DNA of 64,000 nucleotides from Allolobophora icterica (taxonomy: Eukaryota > Annelida > Clitellata > Crassiclitellata > Lumbricidae). The stretch spans positions 12,639,977 to 12,703,976 of the forward strand of contig OY744610.1 in assembly GCA_963556255.1 (NCBI GenBank), given 5' to 3'. Made by a program: the position numbers and the translations under genes. A model generated the notes under the pieces. The model was not told where the DNA came from. It worked only from the letters and a program-made list of their open reading frames with translations, and searched no databases. The number at the start of each line of letters is the position of its first letter. Positions within the stretch are counted from its first letter, which is position 1. This document shows positions 38,940 through 47,720 of this stretch, piece after piece.

Positions 38940-39900
38940 TTATTAATGTCATAATCGTAATAAGTTCAATCATCATAATCATCTTCTTAAAGCTCACTTG
39001 TTAAGATCAGTCAATTAGCCACGCGTGAAGCGCTTTTGTGAGGTACGAAGAGGCGCTTTTTAAACTATACATTCATACATACATACTACATAATATATGC
39101 ATACATGCAGAAACACACCAATATTATACAGTTCGTGTGGTTTACAGTTTTAGATACAAGACTTGTTTTTCTAGATTAGACAGCTGCGTTTTGACAGCTG
39201 TCTGATTGAATAAACGAACATACAATGCAATGCAATAGTGCAGTTAGTAACAGAAATAGCCAATAAAAAGTAGATGGTTACTACTACGCATTATAATCAG
39301 GTCCACAAACATGAAATGGCTCCTCGTATAGGCATTAAGCACGATTAAAAACGATAAACTGTTTTTAAGTTTTACCATGGGCAAGTACCAGAAGGCCGAA
39401 CACGAGTACCAAGAATGTCTTCATCTGAAATATTATGAGCACTTTATAACGCCCGAAGGCTGAAAGAACAAGTCAAATTACACAGTAGTAAAACATACAC
39501 GCTGCAAAAACCGAATTCCAAAAGCACAAACTACGAAAATTTAACACAACCTCAAAGGCACAAACTGCGAAAATTAAACATATTATGACTATATATTATG
39601 ACATTTCAAAGTCAAGATGAGCTATTATCATGCGACGTATTTGCCTTTGTTCAAAACAAAGCACATCATTATCACACTTGAATAATCTCTAGAATTCTTT
39701 ATTGTCATTCGCTACGCATGTCTCTTTTGGAATACACAGAGTTCAATTGCAGTTTCGCTACGCTACATAATTGAAATTCAGTTCAATTGCAGTTACGCTA
39801 CGCTACTGCGACGATGATGAGATGGCTACGATATTGCGACAACTACAAGAACTTCTATTCAGGACTTCTTAAGACGAACGCCTAGTGTCTACCTAGCACT
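38940..39900. other. No supported gene
   Basis: No coding region. Two short direct repeats around TTCAATTGCAGTTACGCTACG lie near 39,740-39,800. Confidence 0.45.
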
Positions 39901-39904
39901 AGAC

Positions 39905-40437
39905 ATCAATCAATCAATCAATCAATATTCGTTTATTCCTCAACCATTTGACATAACGCAATTGGTAACAATCATAGATAAGTAAAATAATGAATAGAAA
40001 TATATATAAGCTGTTTCTCGTTCATTTCAAGAACTAATACAAGTCATGATATAGAACCCTCGATATAAAGTTTTTATCATTTTTAGTTGGAAGGGAACAA
40101 TTGTGAGCCCGAGGGCGAAAATGATAGGGAGTGGGTCGGCTCTCTGGGAAGTAAGGACAAAGAACATGTTGTGGATTGGACACTACTGCATTAAATAATC
40201 GATCATCAGCCAGCCATTCTGCTTTCTGAATGGATAAAGGAAGGAAATCCCTTTTGCGCATACGTGTTAAGAGTCTATCGATTCTGTTCTTTTCACCTTT
40301 ACTAAGATAACCCCACCATGAGGGGAGGCATACACAATGCAGGATAATGTGGTTGCACTTGCTATATTATGCAGAATTGGCGATGGAAAACCATGTGTTC
40401 GAAGAATTCTCAGAGCATAGAGAGATGAAGATGAGGC
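39905..40437 (-). pseudogene. LINE reverse transcriptase, 3' part, split by the Polinton
   Basis: The - strand frame ends with RPTPYHFRPRAHNCSLPTKN and stops at 40,034, a typical non-LTR reverse-transcriptase C-terminus. An (AATC)n run at about 39,905-39,927 marks the LINE 3' end. Upstream the frame is open right up to the Polinton border and carries a YALRILRTHG block. Its continuation is on the other side of the Polinton at 58,608. Confidence 0.85.
40432..40437. repeat. Polinton target-site duplication, left copy (TGAGGC)
   Basis: TGAGGC here and at 58,607-58,612. If the right terminus includes base 58,607, the duplication is GAGGC (5 bp) and the element ends AG...CT. With six bases, as usual for Polintons, the right terminus is 58,606. 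The sequence alone cannot decide. Confidence 0.8.
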
Positions 40438-40658
40438 AGTAGATTAGTAACACGGCGTTGGGGACATCATCGTAATTACGTTTAAAACCAGTTTTGACTG
40501 GCCTACAACACCCAGTTTTTCTGGTCCCCACCACTCCATTATCTCGCCGAATTAAGAGGATGCCGATCTATACCATCTAGGCTTCCAGAGGGTCCTGAAA
40601 CCCACGGACAATTATAGCAGGCCGACTTCCAGGGCCTCCTGAGGGCCCACGAACGCTT
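40438..40658 (+). repeat. Left Polinton TIR (221 bp)
   Basis: Starts AGTAGATTAGTAACACGGCG. It matches the reverse complement of 58,387-58,607 at every base that I compared by eye, with no gap. Beyond 40,658 the similarity continues imperfectly to about 40,710 (TGTGACCATTT.CATAGTTGTGAC). The inner right arm has about 20 extra bases at the junction. Confidence 0.95.
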
Positions 40659-40710
40659 TGTGTGACCATTTTCATAGTTGTGACTGATAATATGGTCACA
40701 AGTGTCACAG

Positions 40711-41088
40711 TGTCACACTGAGCGGCTTCGGGACAGGGCCCACAGACCCTTATCAAAGATTGGTTTCCAAGCAGTGCCTATGGCTATCATGGCTTACAAG
40801 TCTTTTGAATCGTGGTGTTAAGTGAGTCTTTGAAATCGGGCTGAATAGAAAGTCCTTTGATATAAAGACCGTCTCTAAGCCAATTCGGCCAAAGCCAAAA
40901 AATAAGGATCGTGGATTGCCCTAACACATCAAACCGCAAGAGTGTCGTTTGCTGCCGGCCGAGACCCTCCCACGAGGCCGGCCCAAACCATTGGAGTGTG
41001 CCAGTAAAAATTATAGCCCACTAATCGTACGGCGGTGGTGCGCTAGGAATTACAGACTCACTACTCCAACCGCCTACGACGAAAATTT
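40711..41088. other. Gap between left TIR and first gene
   Basis: About 380 bp with no ORF of note. It would hold the 3' end and polyadenylation signals of the leftmost - strand gene. I see no clear AATAAA on that strand. Confidence 0.4.
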
Positions 41089-41694
41089 TTATATCGTGGT
41101 TCGCGGAGAAGACCCAGTGCTGGTTAGTTTCTTGATTAGTTCTGCCACCATCTGGTCTTTGCTTTGACTCGGCAACTCTTTTTTTCCATTCTTGCTTTGT
41201 ATATCACGCTTCATCGTTCTATATTTCTCCTCCTCTCCCAGAATAAGCTTATACTCTTCATCGCTAATAGCCGTGTCCTCCAGCGCCTTAGAAATGTGGT
41301 CATGAACAGTGTTTAGCTTACTTTCCGCCAAAATACAAATTTCGTCGTGTTTTGAAGCTTTAGCAACGAAACTTCTACTTACAACATTTCCAATGATATC
41401 CAGAAGACTCGTCGCTATGGCTAAACTCTCTAGAACAATACCAGGAATAAAACCAATACCAGTGGCTAACATAGCTGCCCCACCCACCCCAGTTCCAAGA
41501 CTAACTATAGCAAGGCCGGCCGAGGCCCCATTAGCCACATCTACAACCCTCTTATACTTCTTGCACAGTTGTCCCCGACTTATCGCCTCAGACCTCAGGA
41601 ATGCTTCTATTTCGCCGATCTTCTGCAAGCGAAATGTTTGCGACGCCGTGTCTGACGAAATTGTTGACTCCATCAGCGGTGGGTACAAAGACAT
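41089..41694 (-). CDS. Polinton hydrophobic protein, 201 aa
   Basis: Last gene of the virion block, 6 bp after the 181-aa gene. The protein has an N-terminal helical region, a long Gly/Ala-rich hydrophobic stretch at about residues 57-105 that could form a membrane hairpin, and a polar helical C-terminus with an AISDEEYKLIL segment like short SHOCT-type helices. A second Met (residue 8, MESTISSDTA) at 41,673 may be the true start, since the segment from it on looks the more conserved part. I recall similar proteins as common unnamed ORFs in invertebrate genomes, consistent with spread by Polintons. A role in membranes, such as entry, release or envelope, is inferred from hydrophobicity only. 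Confidence 0.75.
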   Translation of the reverse strand: MSLYPPLMESTISSDTASQTFRLQKIGEIEAFLRSEAISRGQLCKKYKRVVDVANGASAGLAIVSLGTGVGGAAMLATGIGFIPGIVLESLAIATSLLDIIGNVVSRSFVAKASKHDEICILAESKLNTVHDHISKALEDTAISDEEYKLILGEEEKYRTMKRDIQSKNGKKELPSQSKDQMVAELIKKLTSTGSSPRTTI

Positions 41695-41700
41695 ACTTTT

Positions 41701-42246
41701 TTATAGTTGCTCTATCAGTAACGTTACGTTTAACTCAATAGTTGAAGTACTTAAAACGCCTCTCTTTTTTCCTTCAATTCGAAAACTCGTTTGTCCTGGA
41801 ATGAATATTGCCCTAGCTGCATCAAATTGCCCACTTAGAACGTCGATTGTACGATCAATGCTACCCGCGACTGTTATAACGCGAACTGACGCATCACCGG
41901 TACTAACACCAAACATTGTAAGCCTCCAGAATCCGCGGTCTAAAGACACCGTCTCATTGTTAGTTTGCAACGTGATACAAGGATAGCGCGCCGCGGTCAG
42001 TGGAAGCGTTTGCCACGAACTTAGAGTCACAGTTTTGGTCGCTGTGTAAATATCGCGGCTGTGGTAATCGTCCGATACGAAATCGATGTGGATTTGGGGA
42101 ACCGCGTCTAACATATCTGCGGTGGGCTTAGGGATAGTATATCCCCAGTTGGTTAGCCCAACCAAATCATCGAGGTTGTATTTATGCATATTTGTTTCTC
42201 CATTTTGCCGGAGATAACCACGAATCTTATAGTGTGATTCGGCCAT
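41701..42246 (-). CDS. Polinton small structural protein, 181 aa
   Basis: Lies between the fibre-like gene (10 bp away) and the hydrophobic protein gene. It is rich in beta-forming residues. Residues about 1-35 (KIRGYLRQNGETNMHKYNLD) look like an extended N-terminus, followed by a compact beta domain. No Cys pair, membrane segment or known motif stands out. A jelly-roll or fibre-associated capsid protein is my inference from composition and position. Upstream of the ATG the sequence is AT-rich (GACTTAATA), like the MCP leader. Confidence 0.65.
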   Translation of the reverse strand: MAESHYKIRGYLRQNGETNMHKYNLDDLVGLTNWGYTIPKPTADMLDAVPQIHIDFVSDDYHSRDIYTATKTVTLSSWQTLPLTAARYPCITLQTNNETVSLDRGFWRLTMFGVSTGDASVRVITVAGSIDRTIDVLSGQFDAARAIFIPGQTSFRIEGKKRGVLSTSTIELNVTLLIEQL

Positions 42247-42255
42247 TATTAAGTC

Positions 42256-44061
42256 TTAAGTTTCCCCAACTTTAAAATATGTATAGATCTGAAAGTGAGA
42301 TAAACCAAGAGTAGTTGATGATGATGGTTCTATTGCATAGGCCTCCAGGCCGAATTTTTTGAATGCGGTGTTGGTGTTGATGGTAAACTCCTGCGCAGAA
42401 TCGGTCAAAGCGGTATTGGAGTTGAGCAGTTCTGCAATCACGATTGGCGAGGTTGCTTGAGTATTCGCAAAAATCTTCCAGGACGTGATACGACTAGCAG
42501 CCACCCCAGCCACACTAACCTTCCATATTCGTACAGGCGTCGGGCATTCAATCTGTAACCAAGCTTTCACATCATCATCATCATCACCCACAGCGGGCCT
42601 GGTCCTCCACTCACCTGTTACTCCAGAGTTGAATGCCATATACGGCGGGTAATCAGGGAGAGATGTGCCAGCTGAGGCAATAAAACCCGTTTCGGAAATG
42701 TTTTTGGACAGGGGTGGAATGTGACCGCTATAGTTGAGAAACTTGATGTTGTTCACGTACTGTCTTACAGCGGTCTCTTTACTGTCTGTATATCTTTTAA
42801 CCACAACAGCCTGATTGTCGACATATTGTTTATTGGCCACGTTCAAAGGCTCCGTCGGTATTTTATTTAATTTTGTCATTTTGCCGGTTACGATTCTCGT
42901 CACCTGCCCGATACTCGCCGCGTCGGTATTAGTTGTTGAGGCCCCCGTGTAAAGCCCAGTCACCCTCTTGCCACCCATACCTAAATTTCCAGTCATTGCG
43001 TCGCCAACTTTAAGCACGCAAGCGCTCCTGACCATAGCGTCTTGTTCTTCGGCGTAAGTTTTTGCAGCTTCGGCTTTCTGGTCTGCGTACCCCCTTGCGG
43101 CGGCGGTCTTTTGATCTGTATACAACCTCACGGCCGAATTAATCGCGGTGTCCTGATCGACCGCGTACTGTCTAGCAGCAATATGTTGAACATCAACATA
43201 TTGTTTGTTAACCACGTGCAACGACTCCGTGGGAACTCTATCGAGGCTCAATAGAGCGCCGGCGACCGCTGTTGACACTTGTTTCCAACTCGCTGCGTCG
43301 CTATCAGATCCTGGAATCTCTGTTGGAAGTCCAGTTACTCGGTGGCCACCCATGACTAAACTTCCAGTCATTACACTTCCAGATTTTAGCACACACGCGT
43401 TCTTGACGATAACATCTTGCTCGTTGACGTAAGTTTTAACAATAACATCCTTTTCGTCCGCATACTGCCTAACGGAATCTCTCAAAACCTCGTTTTTCTC
43501 GTCCGTATACTGTTTAGCATCGATAAGCTTCTGGTCTGCATGGCTCTCGGCCGCGGCCGCCTTCTGGTCCGCGTACAGCCTGACGGCAGTGTCCAGCAGA
43601 GCGTCCTTATCGTCTGCGTAACGTTTAACGAGACCAGTTACCTCGGAGCTTAAGCCGTCTGCATACAACTCGGCTTGGTGCGCCCGCTCTTTCGCGTACT
43701 CCGTTATTTGTTTCCAACTCCCAACGTCGGACTCCCCCACCAATTCGTCCCAACCCTCGTCTTCGCTATCAGATCCCGGAGTGTCCGTGGGCAAACCAGT
43801 CAATTTATGACCGCCCATTTTTAGAACGCCAGACATCGTTCCACCGGTGAGTTGCAGGTTGTCCTGATCTACGATGTCTGCATAAGCCTTTGTCGCTGCG
43901 TCTGTGTCCGTCGTAGGAGTTCCCACATTTGTCAGCCGAAAACCTCCAGCCGAAAGAATTCCCAGCATGGTATCACCAGCCTTGTGGATGAGCCCAGCGG
44001 CGCTTATCTGCCCTCCTCCCACCTCACCTCCACCGTCTCTTCCAAATTTATCAACCGGCAT
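42256..44061 (-). CDS. Fibre-like protein with tail-fibre repeats and discoidin-like tip
   Basis: Reads from Met-5 of a 605-residue frame (upstream Met at 44,073). Residue numbers are for that frame. Four copies of a block around MTGxLxMGGxxVTGLP...TDAAS lie at about 31-66, 77-105, 231-266 and 356-391. This is the pattern of bacteriophage tail-fibre repeats. Between them run helical, coiled-coil-like stretches made of YADxK and YTDQK units (122-226, 290-350, 411-440). Residues 461-602 look like an F5/8-type (discoidin) sugar-binding fold: PPYMAFNSG, a Trp, AWLQIECP, IWKVSVAG, SWKIFAN and a terminal SHFQIYTYFKV strand. It is a trimeric receptor-binding fibre by analogy, and its place beside protease and capsid genes agrees. 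Function is inferred; the repeats are visible. Confidence 0.8.
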   Translation of the reverse strand: MPVDKFGRDGGGEVGGGQISAAGLIHKAGDTMLGILSAGGFRLTNVGTPTTDTDAATKAYADIVDQDNLQLTGGTMSGVLKMGGHKLTGLPTDTPGSDSEDEGWDELVGESDVGSWKQITEYAKERAHQAELYADGLSSEVTGLVKRYADDKDALLDTAVRLYADQKAAAAESHADQKLIDAKQYTDEKNEVLRDSVRQYADEKDVIVKTYVNEQDVIVKNACVLKSGSVMTGSLVMGGHRVTGLPTEIPGSDSDAASWKQVSTAVAGALLSLDRVPTESLHVVNKQYVDVQHIAARQYAVDQDTAINSAVRLYTDQKTAAARGYADQKAEAAKTYAEEQDAMVRSACVLKVGDAMTGNLGMGGKRVTGLYTGASTTNTDAASIGQVTRIVTGKMTKLNKIPTEPLNVANKQYVDNQAVVVKRYTDSKETAVRQYVNNIKFLNYSGHIPPLSKNISETGFIASAGTSLPDYPPYMAFNSGVTGEWRTRPAVGDDDDDVKAWLQIECPTPVRIWKVSVAGVAASRITSWKIFANTQATSPIVIAELLNSNTALTDSAQEFTINTNTAFKKFGLEAYAIEPSSSTTLGLSHFQIYTYFKVGET

Positions 44062-44088
44062 TTTTATATACAAAAAGGTGATGGAAGT

Positions 44089-44508
44089 CTAACATAGGTC
44101 AAGCACGATATCTTCAAAATTCTTTCCGGCAGCGAGCTCTCTTAGCACGAGCAGACAGAGATGACCACATACCACATCATCGGGCCCCTGTAGCTGGAAC
44201 GTTTGAGTTCTTATGGGATTTTTTAAATATCGAGAAATTTCGAGAGGTGGATCCAGCCCATAACTGTCAAAATAGACGGCTTTTGGTCCATCTATCCAAT
44301 AGGCGACCCAGTGAGTACCATCACCAGAACCGGAATCCAGATTAACAACTCCACACTCCTTCTCACGAGCCACGGCGGGCAGACCATCTCGCATGAAAAC
44401 ACCGCGGAAATGCGGCAGCGCTCCGGCAACTTTCTCTATATCGAAGTTGCTAAGAGGTTTTAGTTTTTTTGTCCGATGTAGAGACCGGATCCTTTGCACA
44501 TTGGGCAA
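44089..44508 (-). CDS. PRO: Adenain-type cysteine protease (maturation protease)
   Basis: 139 aa, the C48/C5-like protease used by Polintons and adenoviruses to cut structural proteins during particle maturation. The catalytic set is visible: His-66 in GTHWVAY, Asp-81 in VYFDSYG, Gln-107 in FQLQG and Cys-114 in VVCGHLC. The Gln-Cys spacing of seven is as in adenain. The family's conserved part begins at LSNFDIEKV (residue 19), so the first 18 residues, which overlap the upstream gene by 49 bp in another frame, may not be translated. Full length for a Polinton protease. No break seen. Confidence 0.93.
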   Translation of the reverse strand: MPNVQRIRSLHRTKKLKPLSNFDIEKVAGALPHFRGVFMRDGLPAVAREKECGVVNLDSGSGDGTHWVAYWIDGPKAVYFDSYGLDPPLEISRYLKNPIRTQTFQLQGPDDVVCGHLCLLVLRELAAGKNFEDIVLDLC

Positions 44509-44981
44509 CAGCCACCATAAGTCTCGTGAGACTTATGCTCACGCCCGAGATATAAACCAGTCCCGCGGACCTGGGCCTCGAGTTCGCGATTGTGACGCGC
44601 CGCCTCCGCCAGTGCAGCGTCGCTGGCCTGTTTGCTCTGCACAGCCTTTACTACCCCAGCGGTCCCACCAGCCACGGCACCCGCCGCGGATAACCCACCA
44701 AAAAGCAGCGGGAGGAGAGCCAGTAGTGGAAGAAATCCACCCATTTTAGTCATCTTTTTCAATTGCGTTTTGGTGAATCTCAGCTCCATGCCAACGCCTT
44801 CCGAAATCTTCTTCACGATTCGGGCGGCTTGAACTTTCGTAAGCGCGAGCTTATCGTCTCCACGAAGCTGGCCATGAGCGAGTCGGATCGTGGCACCAGT
44901 GCCGGCGCGCGCAGCTCTAGCTAATGTTTGCTTTTGCCCTTCGGTCAGTGAAAGGCCGAACGCAACGTATTCAGTTTTCAT
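44460..44981 (-). CDS. pX-like hydrophobic structural protein, 173 aa
   Basis: Residues 1-80 are basic and helical (LTKVQAARIVKKISEGVG, then TKTQLKKMTKM). Residues 81-114 are a Gly/Leu/Ala-rich hydrophobic segment of the membrane-active kind (GGFLPLLALLPLLFGG). The C-terminus has two GxGLYxG motifs (140-146 and 164-170) around a CCPMC cluster. A possible adenain-type cleavage site is LFGG at 93-96. Proteins with this layout sit beside the capsid gene in Polintons and recall adenoviral pX/pVI. Core or membrane-lytic functions are inferred. It overlaps the protease gene by 49 bp. Confidence 0.75.
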   Translation of the reverse strand: MKTEYVAFGLSLTEGQKQTLARAARAGTGATIRLAHGQLRGDDKLALTKVQAARIVKKISEGVGMELRFTKTQLKKMTKMGGFLPLLALLPLLFGGLSAAGAVAGGTAGVVKAVQSKQASDAALAEAARHNRELEAQVRGTGLYLGREHKSHETYGGCCPMCKGSGLYIGQKN

Positions 44982-45038
44982 TTTTGGAAAAAATATATCT
45001 AAAAGAGGGCCTTGTATCTAAATGTGAAAAACCGATTT

Positions 45039-46334
45039 CTAGTAGACGACGTTGAATTTGCTGCCATCCGATTCAAAATTCAGGAGTCGGTCGCTGATCA
45101 GGACGGCATATGCTGTCGTATTATTTGGTACCCCTTCGTTAAAGTCCACCTTGATTTGTATGTCCTGTACAGAGGTTTTAAGTCGTTCAGATTGCCTGCG
45201 CACGTCCAGAACGAAGATCGGAAACAAATCTACAAATTCGATTGGTGTCGGTTGGCATGACGATTCACGCGCGTCTATGCCGCAATATTCTTCCTTGAAG
45301 TCACGTAGGGCCTTGTAAGCGCGAGAGGTTGTCCTCTTGGTGAAGTCGAGATTCATGTCAACCACGGGGTAGCGATCGGTGTTGAGCATAGCGAATATGT
45401 TGCGAACCTGTGCATGGTCAAACAGTGCCGGATTCTGGCCTTGATGTGCATTCTTTCCAGTCTGAAAAGCAACAAGAATCCAGCGTGGCTTTTCCGTGCC
45501 CGACTTAACGCTCAAACGCCAGGAAAAAGTCGTCGCTCGTGGCACCGCAATGTTGTCGCATTGCATGGCGCGGAATGCCACAGGTACCTTAACCTTGGCT
45601 TCAATCTGCTTCATAAGCATGCTTTTATACTCCAGAGCGGGTATTATATGCGGCATGAACCAGGAGAGTTTAGTCAGCGCGATCTGGCCATTGGCCGCAG
45701 CGGCTTCCTTGAAGATCGCGTCTGCGTCCCCCTGCCGGCTCAGCAGTAAGGAGTGTTTAATCCCGTATACGACTTTGTGATAATCATCGCAAAAACCGAA
45801 TAGATGTCTTAAGGGAACGATGAATGAAAACGTTCCAATAGGGACGGGTTTTCCAATGATCATCAGTCGACGGGCCTCGAAGCCGATATTCGCAGCCGCC
45901 GCCGCCGCGGTCGTGTCCTTCTGCCAACACATGTTTAAACCTTCGCCTTTGGAAAAATCATCGCCGTAAACCAGCATGCCTTTCATCGTCGTGGCTTGCC
46001 CAGGAGACATGACATTCTCTATCTCGGTGTTGTTAGCCAGGTATCGAATCTGAGAGAACATGTACGGGATGGCGTTGTTGATGAATGACACCAACGAGTC
46101 TGCGATGTAAGCCGCACCAGTTGATGTAAGCCTGCCCTCCACAAGAAGGTAACTTTTAGAAGGTTGCGTGAAAATGTCTTGGTTCTGGATGTCTATCTGT
46201 ATGGCCTGGCCATTGTTAATAGCCGCAGGGTTTTGTGATTCATACTCGCGGTATTCAAACGATTCGATGCTATTATCATCGGGTACCGCCGAAGCGATGT
46301 CCAACATTTCACTCGGCACGTCAAATGCCGCCAT
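45039..46334 (-). CDS. Major capsid protein, double jelly-roll
   Basis: 431 aa. This hexon-like protein of the PRD1-adenovirus lineage forms trimeric capsomers. The blocks I recognise are the N-terminal SFEYREYESQNPAAINN, SFINNAIPYMFSQIRYLANNTEIE, and above all LRHLFGFCDDYHKVVYG (175-191) followed by IKHSLLLSR. These are typical of Polinton capsid proteins. The C-terminal half has the second barrel (IEFVDLFPIFVLDVRRQSER). The size is near that of other Polinton capsid proteins. It is preceded by a 110-bp gap with an AT-rich leader (ACTTATAATA) directly before the ATG, longer than most gaps in the block and a fair promoter candidate. No break is seen. Confidence 0.92.
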   Translation of the reverse strand: MAAFDVPSEMLDIASAVPDDNSIESFEYREYESQNPAAINNGQAIQIDIQNQDIFTQPSKSYLLVEGRLTSTGAAYIADSLVSFINNAIPYMFSQIRYLANNTEIENVMSPGQATTMKGMLVYGDDFSKGEGLNMCWQKDTTAAAAAANIGFEARRLMIIGKPVPIGTFSFIVPLRHLFGFCDDYHKVVYGIKHSLLLSRQGDADAIFKEAAAANGQIALTKLSWFMPHIIPALEYKSMLMKQIEAKVKVPVAFRAMQCDNIAVPRATTFSWRLSVKSGTEKPRWILVAFQTGKNAHQGQNPALFDHAQVRNIFAMLNTDRYPVVDMNLDFTKRTTSRAYKALRDFKEEYCGIDARESSCQPTPIEFVDLFPIFVLDVRRQSERLKTSVQDIQIKVDFNEGVPNNTTAYAVLISDRLLNFESDGSKFNVVY

Positions 46335-46444
46335 TATTATAAGTAAAAAAGTTCAAGCTTCAATTATTAATCATGCTGTAAATGAAATTCATGTGTGGTG
46401 GGTAAAGCATTTTTTGCGTTTTATGAATTAGTCGGAAATTTTTT

Positions 46445-46876
46445 TTATTTTGCGAGAAACAGACCCCTACCACCACGACTCGGCTTTATAGTCTTGAAAC
46501 CAGATCCAGCAATGCGGCTGTTTATGTCAGCCATTGTCGGAACAACGGGTGGCGGACTCACAGCCAGTTGTTTCAAGTATTCGATGCTCTTGTCGCTGAG
46601 CGCCTTCTCCAAAGGTGCGGGAACCGCTATTGGTGCTTTTGCGCCGGCAACAGCGCGTCTCGCTTTCACGGCATCAACGATCTGCCTGACGGCAGACGCC
46701 GTTGTGGCCCCAGCTTTCACAACATTACCAACTACATCGGCAACGTTTGTTATTACACCTTTATTAGCCGAAATGAAGGATCCGGCACGCCCTAGCAAGC
46801 CCGCGATTTTGGGTATCCAGTCGAAAAGTCCACCACCCACGACACGACGCCGCTTTTTAATTCCAAGAACAAACAT
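46445..46876 (-). CDS. pVI-like amphipathic capsid protein, 143 aa
   Basis: I start at the second Met of the open frame (frame Met at 46,906), because this removes the overlap with the penton-like gene and leaves an AT-rich leader (ACTTAAATATT). It begins with a basic patch (IKKRRR) followed by a VVGGG site and an amphipathic helix, GLFDWIPKIAGLLGRAGSF, that looks melittin-like. The rest is Ala/Val-rich helix and Pro-rich linker. Near the C-terminus IAGSG (122-126) fits the adenain consensus (M/I/L)xGx-G. A membrane-disrupting internal capsid protein cut by the protease, like adenoviral pVI, is the likely role by inference. Confidence 0.7.
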   Translation of the reverse strand: MFVLGIKKRRRVVGGGLFDWIPKIAGLLGRAGSFISANKGVITNVADVVGNVVKAGATTASAVRQIVDAVKARRAVAGAKAPIAVPAPLEKALSDKSIEYLKQLAVSPPPVVPTMADINSRIAGSGFKTIKPSRGGRGLFLAK

Positions 46877-46898
46877 GAGAATATTTAAGTGTGAAAAT

Positions 46899-47702
46899 CT
46901 ACGCACTGCGGATGTGAAACCTTATAGTTACTGTCTCACCGCGGAGGTTTAATTGTTCACCATTCTGGTCGGTCAGCCACACACGAATGCCCTGTACGTT
47001 GCCAGCCGGTGCAACTGGTAGGTACACCAGATTTTTCGGAGACTCGATTACCTTGTAGCCGGGCGACACATCCGGGAAAAAACTGTAGATTACTGGCAGC
47101 TGGCTACCATTTCGATACGATCCAGAGATAATGTCACAATTTACCAGGATTGTGTCCACCCGGAGAATATCGACTGGATTTTCTCCCTCTTTATAACCAA
47201 GACTAAGCCTCTGAGGGTTAAAACCGAGCGTTTTCCTGATGGTAGATGCGGCCATATCTACCTTAAAAATGGGATTCGTTATCTTTACGAAGGCGCGTAG
47301 GGTAGATGCGTTAGCTCCTATAGTAATAGGAGAATTAAAGCCGAGTTGAGCAGCACCTGTCGGCAGCGGATTTTGCTTTTCTATCTGTCGACCGATTTCA
47401 TCATTAATCTGTGCGATCTCGTAGCTTCCGTCGGGTAAAATGATCGTCTTCCACGCCGCACCATTGGTGAAGCTGTAGACGAACTTGTTATTTGTACTGT
47501 CAATGTTCGGGATCGAGTTATAAGTTTCAAGATTGACCAAAGCAAGCTCAAAGCGTCTTTTTGGATCCAGGTACAGCGGTGGTGAGAAGGCCGTGGTCCA
47601 CCCTGTAGTATCTGAGGAAACAACTATACTAAAATTTTCCTTAGGCTGCAAAAGTTCTCGAATTTCTTCGAGCAGTTTCTCCGAGCGTTCCATCTGAGCC
47701 AT
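46899..47702 (-). CDS. Minor capsid protein, penton-like single jelly-roll
   Basis: 267 aa. A short N-terminal helix (residues 1-20) is followed by a beta-rich domain. The segments FSIVVSSDTTGWTTAFSPPL, RRFELALVNLETYNSIPNI, KFVYSF, LPDGSYEIAQINDEI, STIRKTLGFN and the VDILRVDTILVNCDIISGSY block are the pattern of Polinton penton-like proteins, which close the capsid vertices. It lies 18 bp from the 370-aa gene and 22 bp before the start I chose for the pVI-like gene. It is complete, with no break. Confidence 0.85.
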   Translation of the reverse strand: MAQMERSEKLLEEIRELLQPKENFSIVVSSDTTGWTTAFSPPLYLDPKRRFELALVNLETYNSIPNIDSTNNKFVYSFTNGAAWKTIILPDGSYEIAQINDEIGRQIEKQNPLPTGAAQLGFNSPITIGANASTLRAFVKITNPIFKVDMAASTIRKTLGFNPQRLSLGYKEGENPVDILRVDTILVNCDIISGSYRNGSQLPVIYSFFPDVSPGYKVIESPKNLVYLPVAPAGNVQGIRVWLTDQNGEQLNLRGETVTIRFHIRSA

Positions 47703-47720
47703 GAATTTTGTTTTCTATTT

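Noticed and set aside
41309..41986. 225-aa + strand frame inside the Polinton
   Set aside because: It is antisense to the 201-aa and 181-aa genes and has no motif of its own. Other + strand frames in 41-49 kb are likewise shadows.
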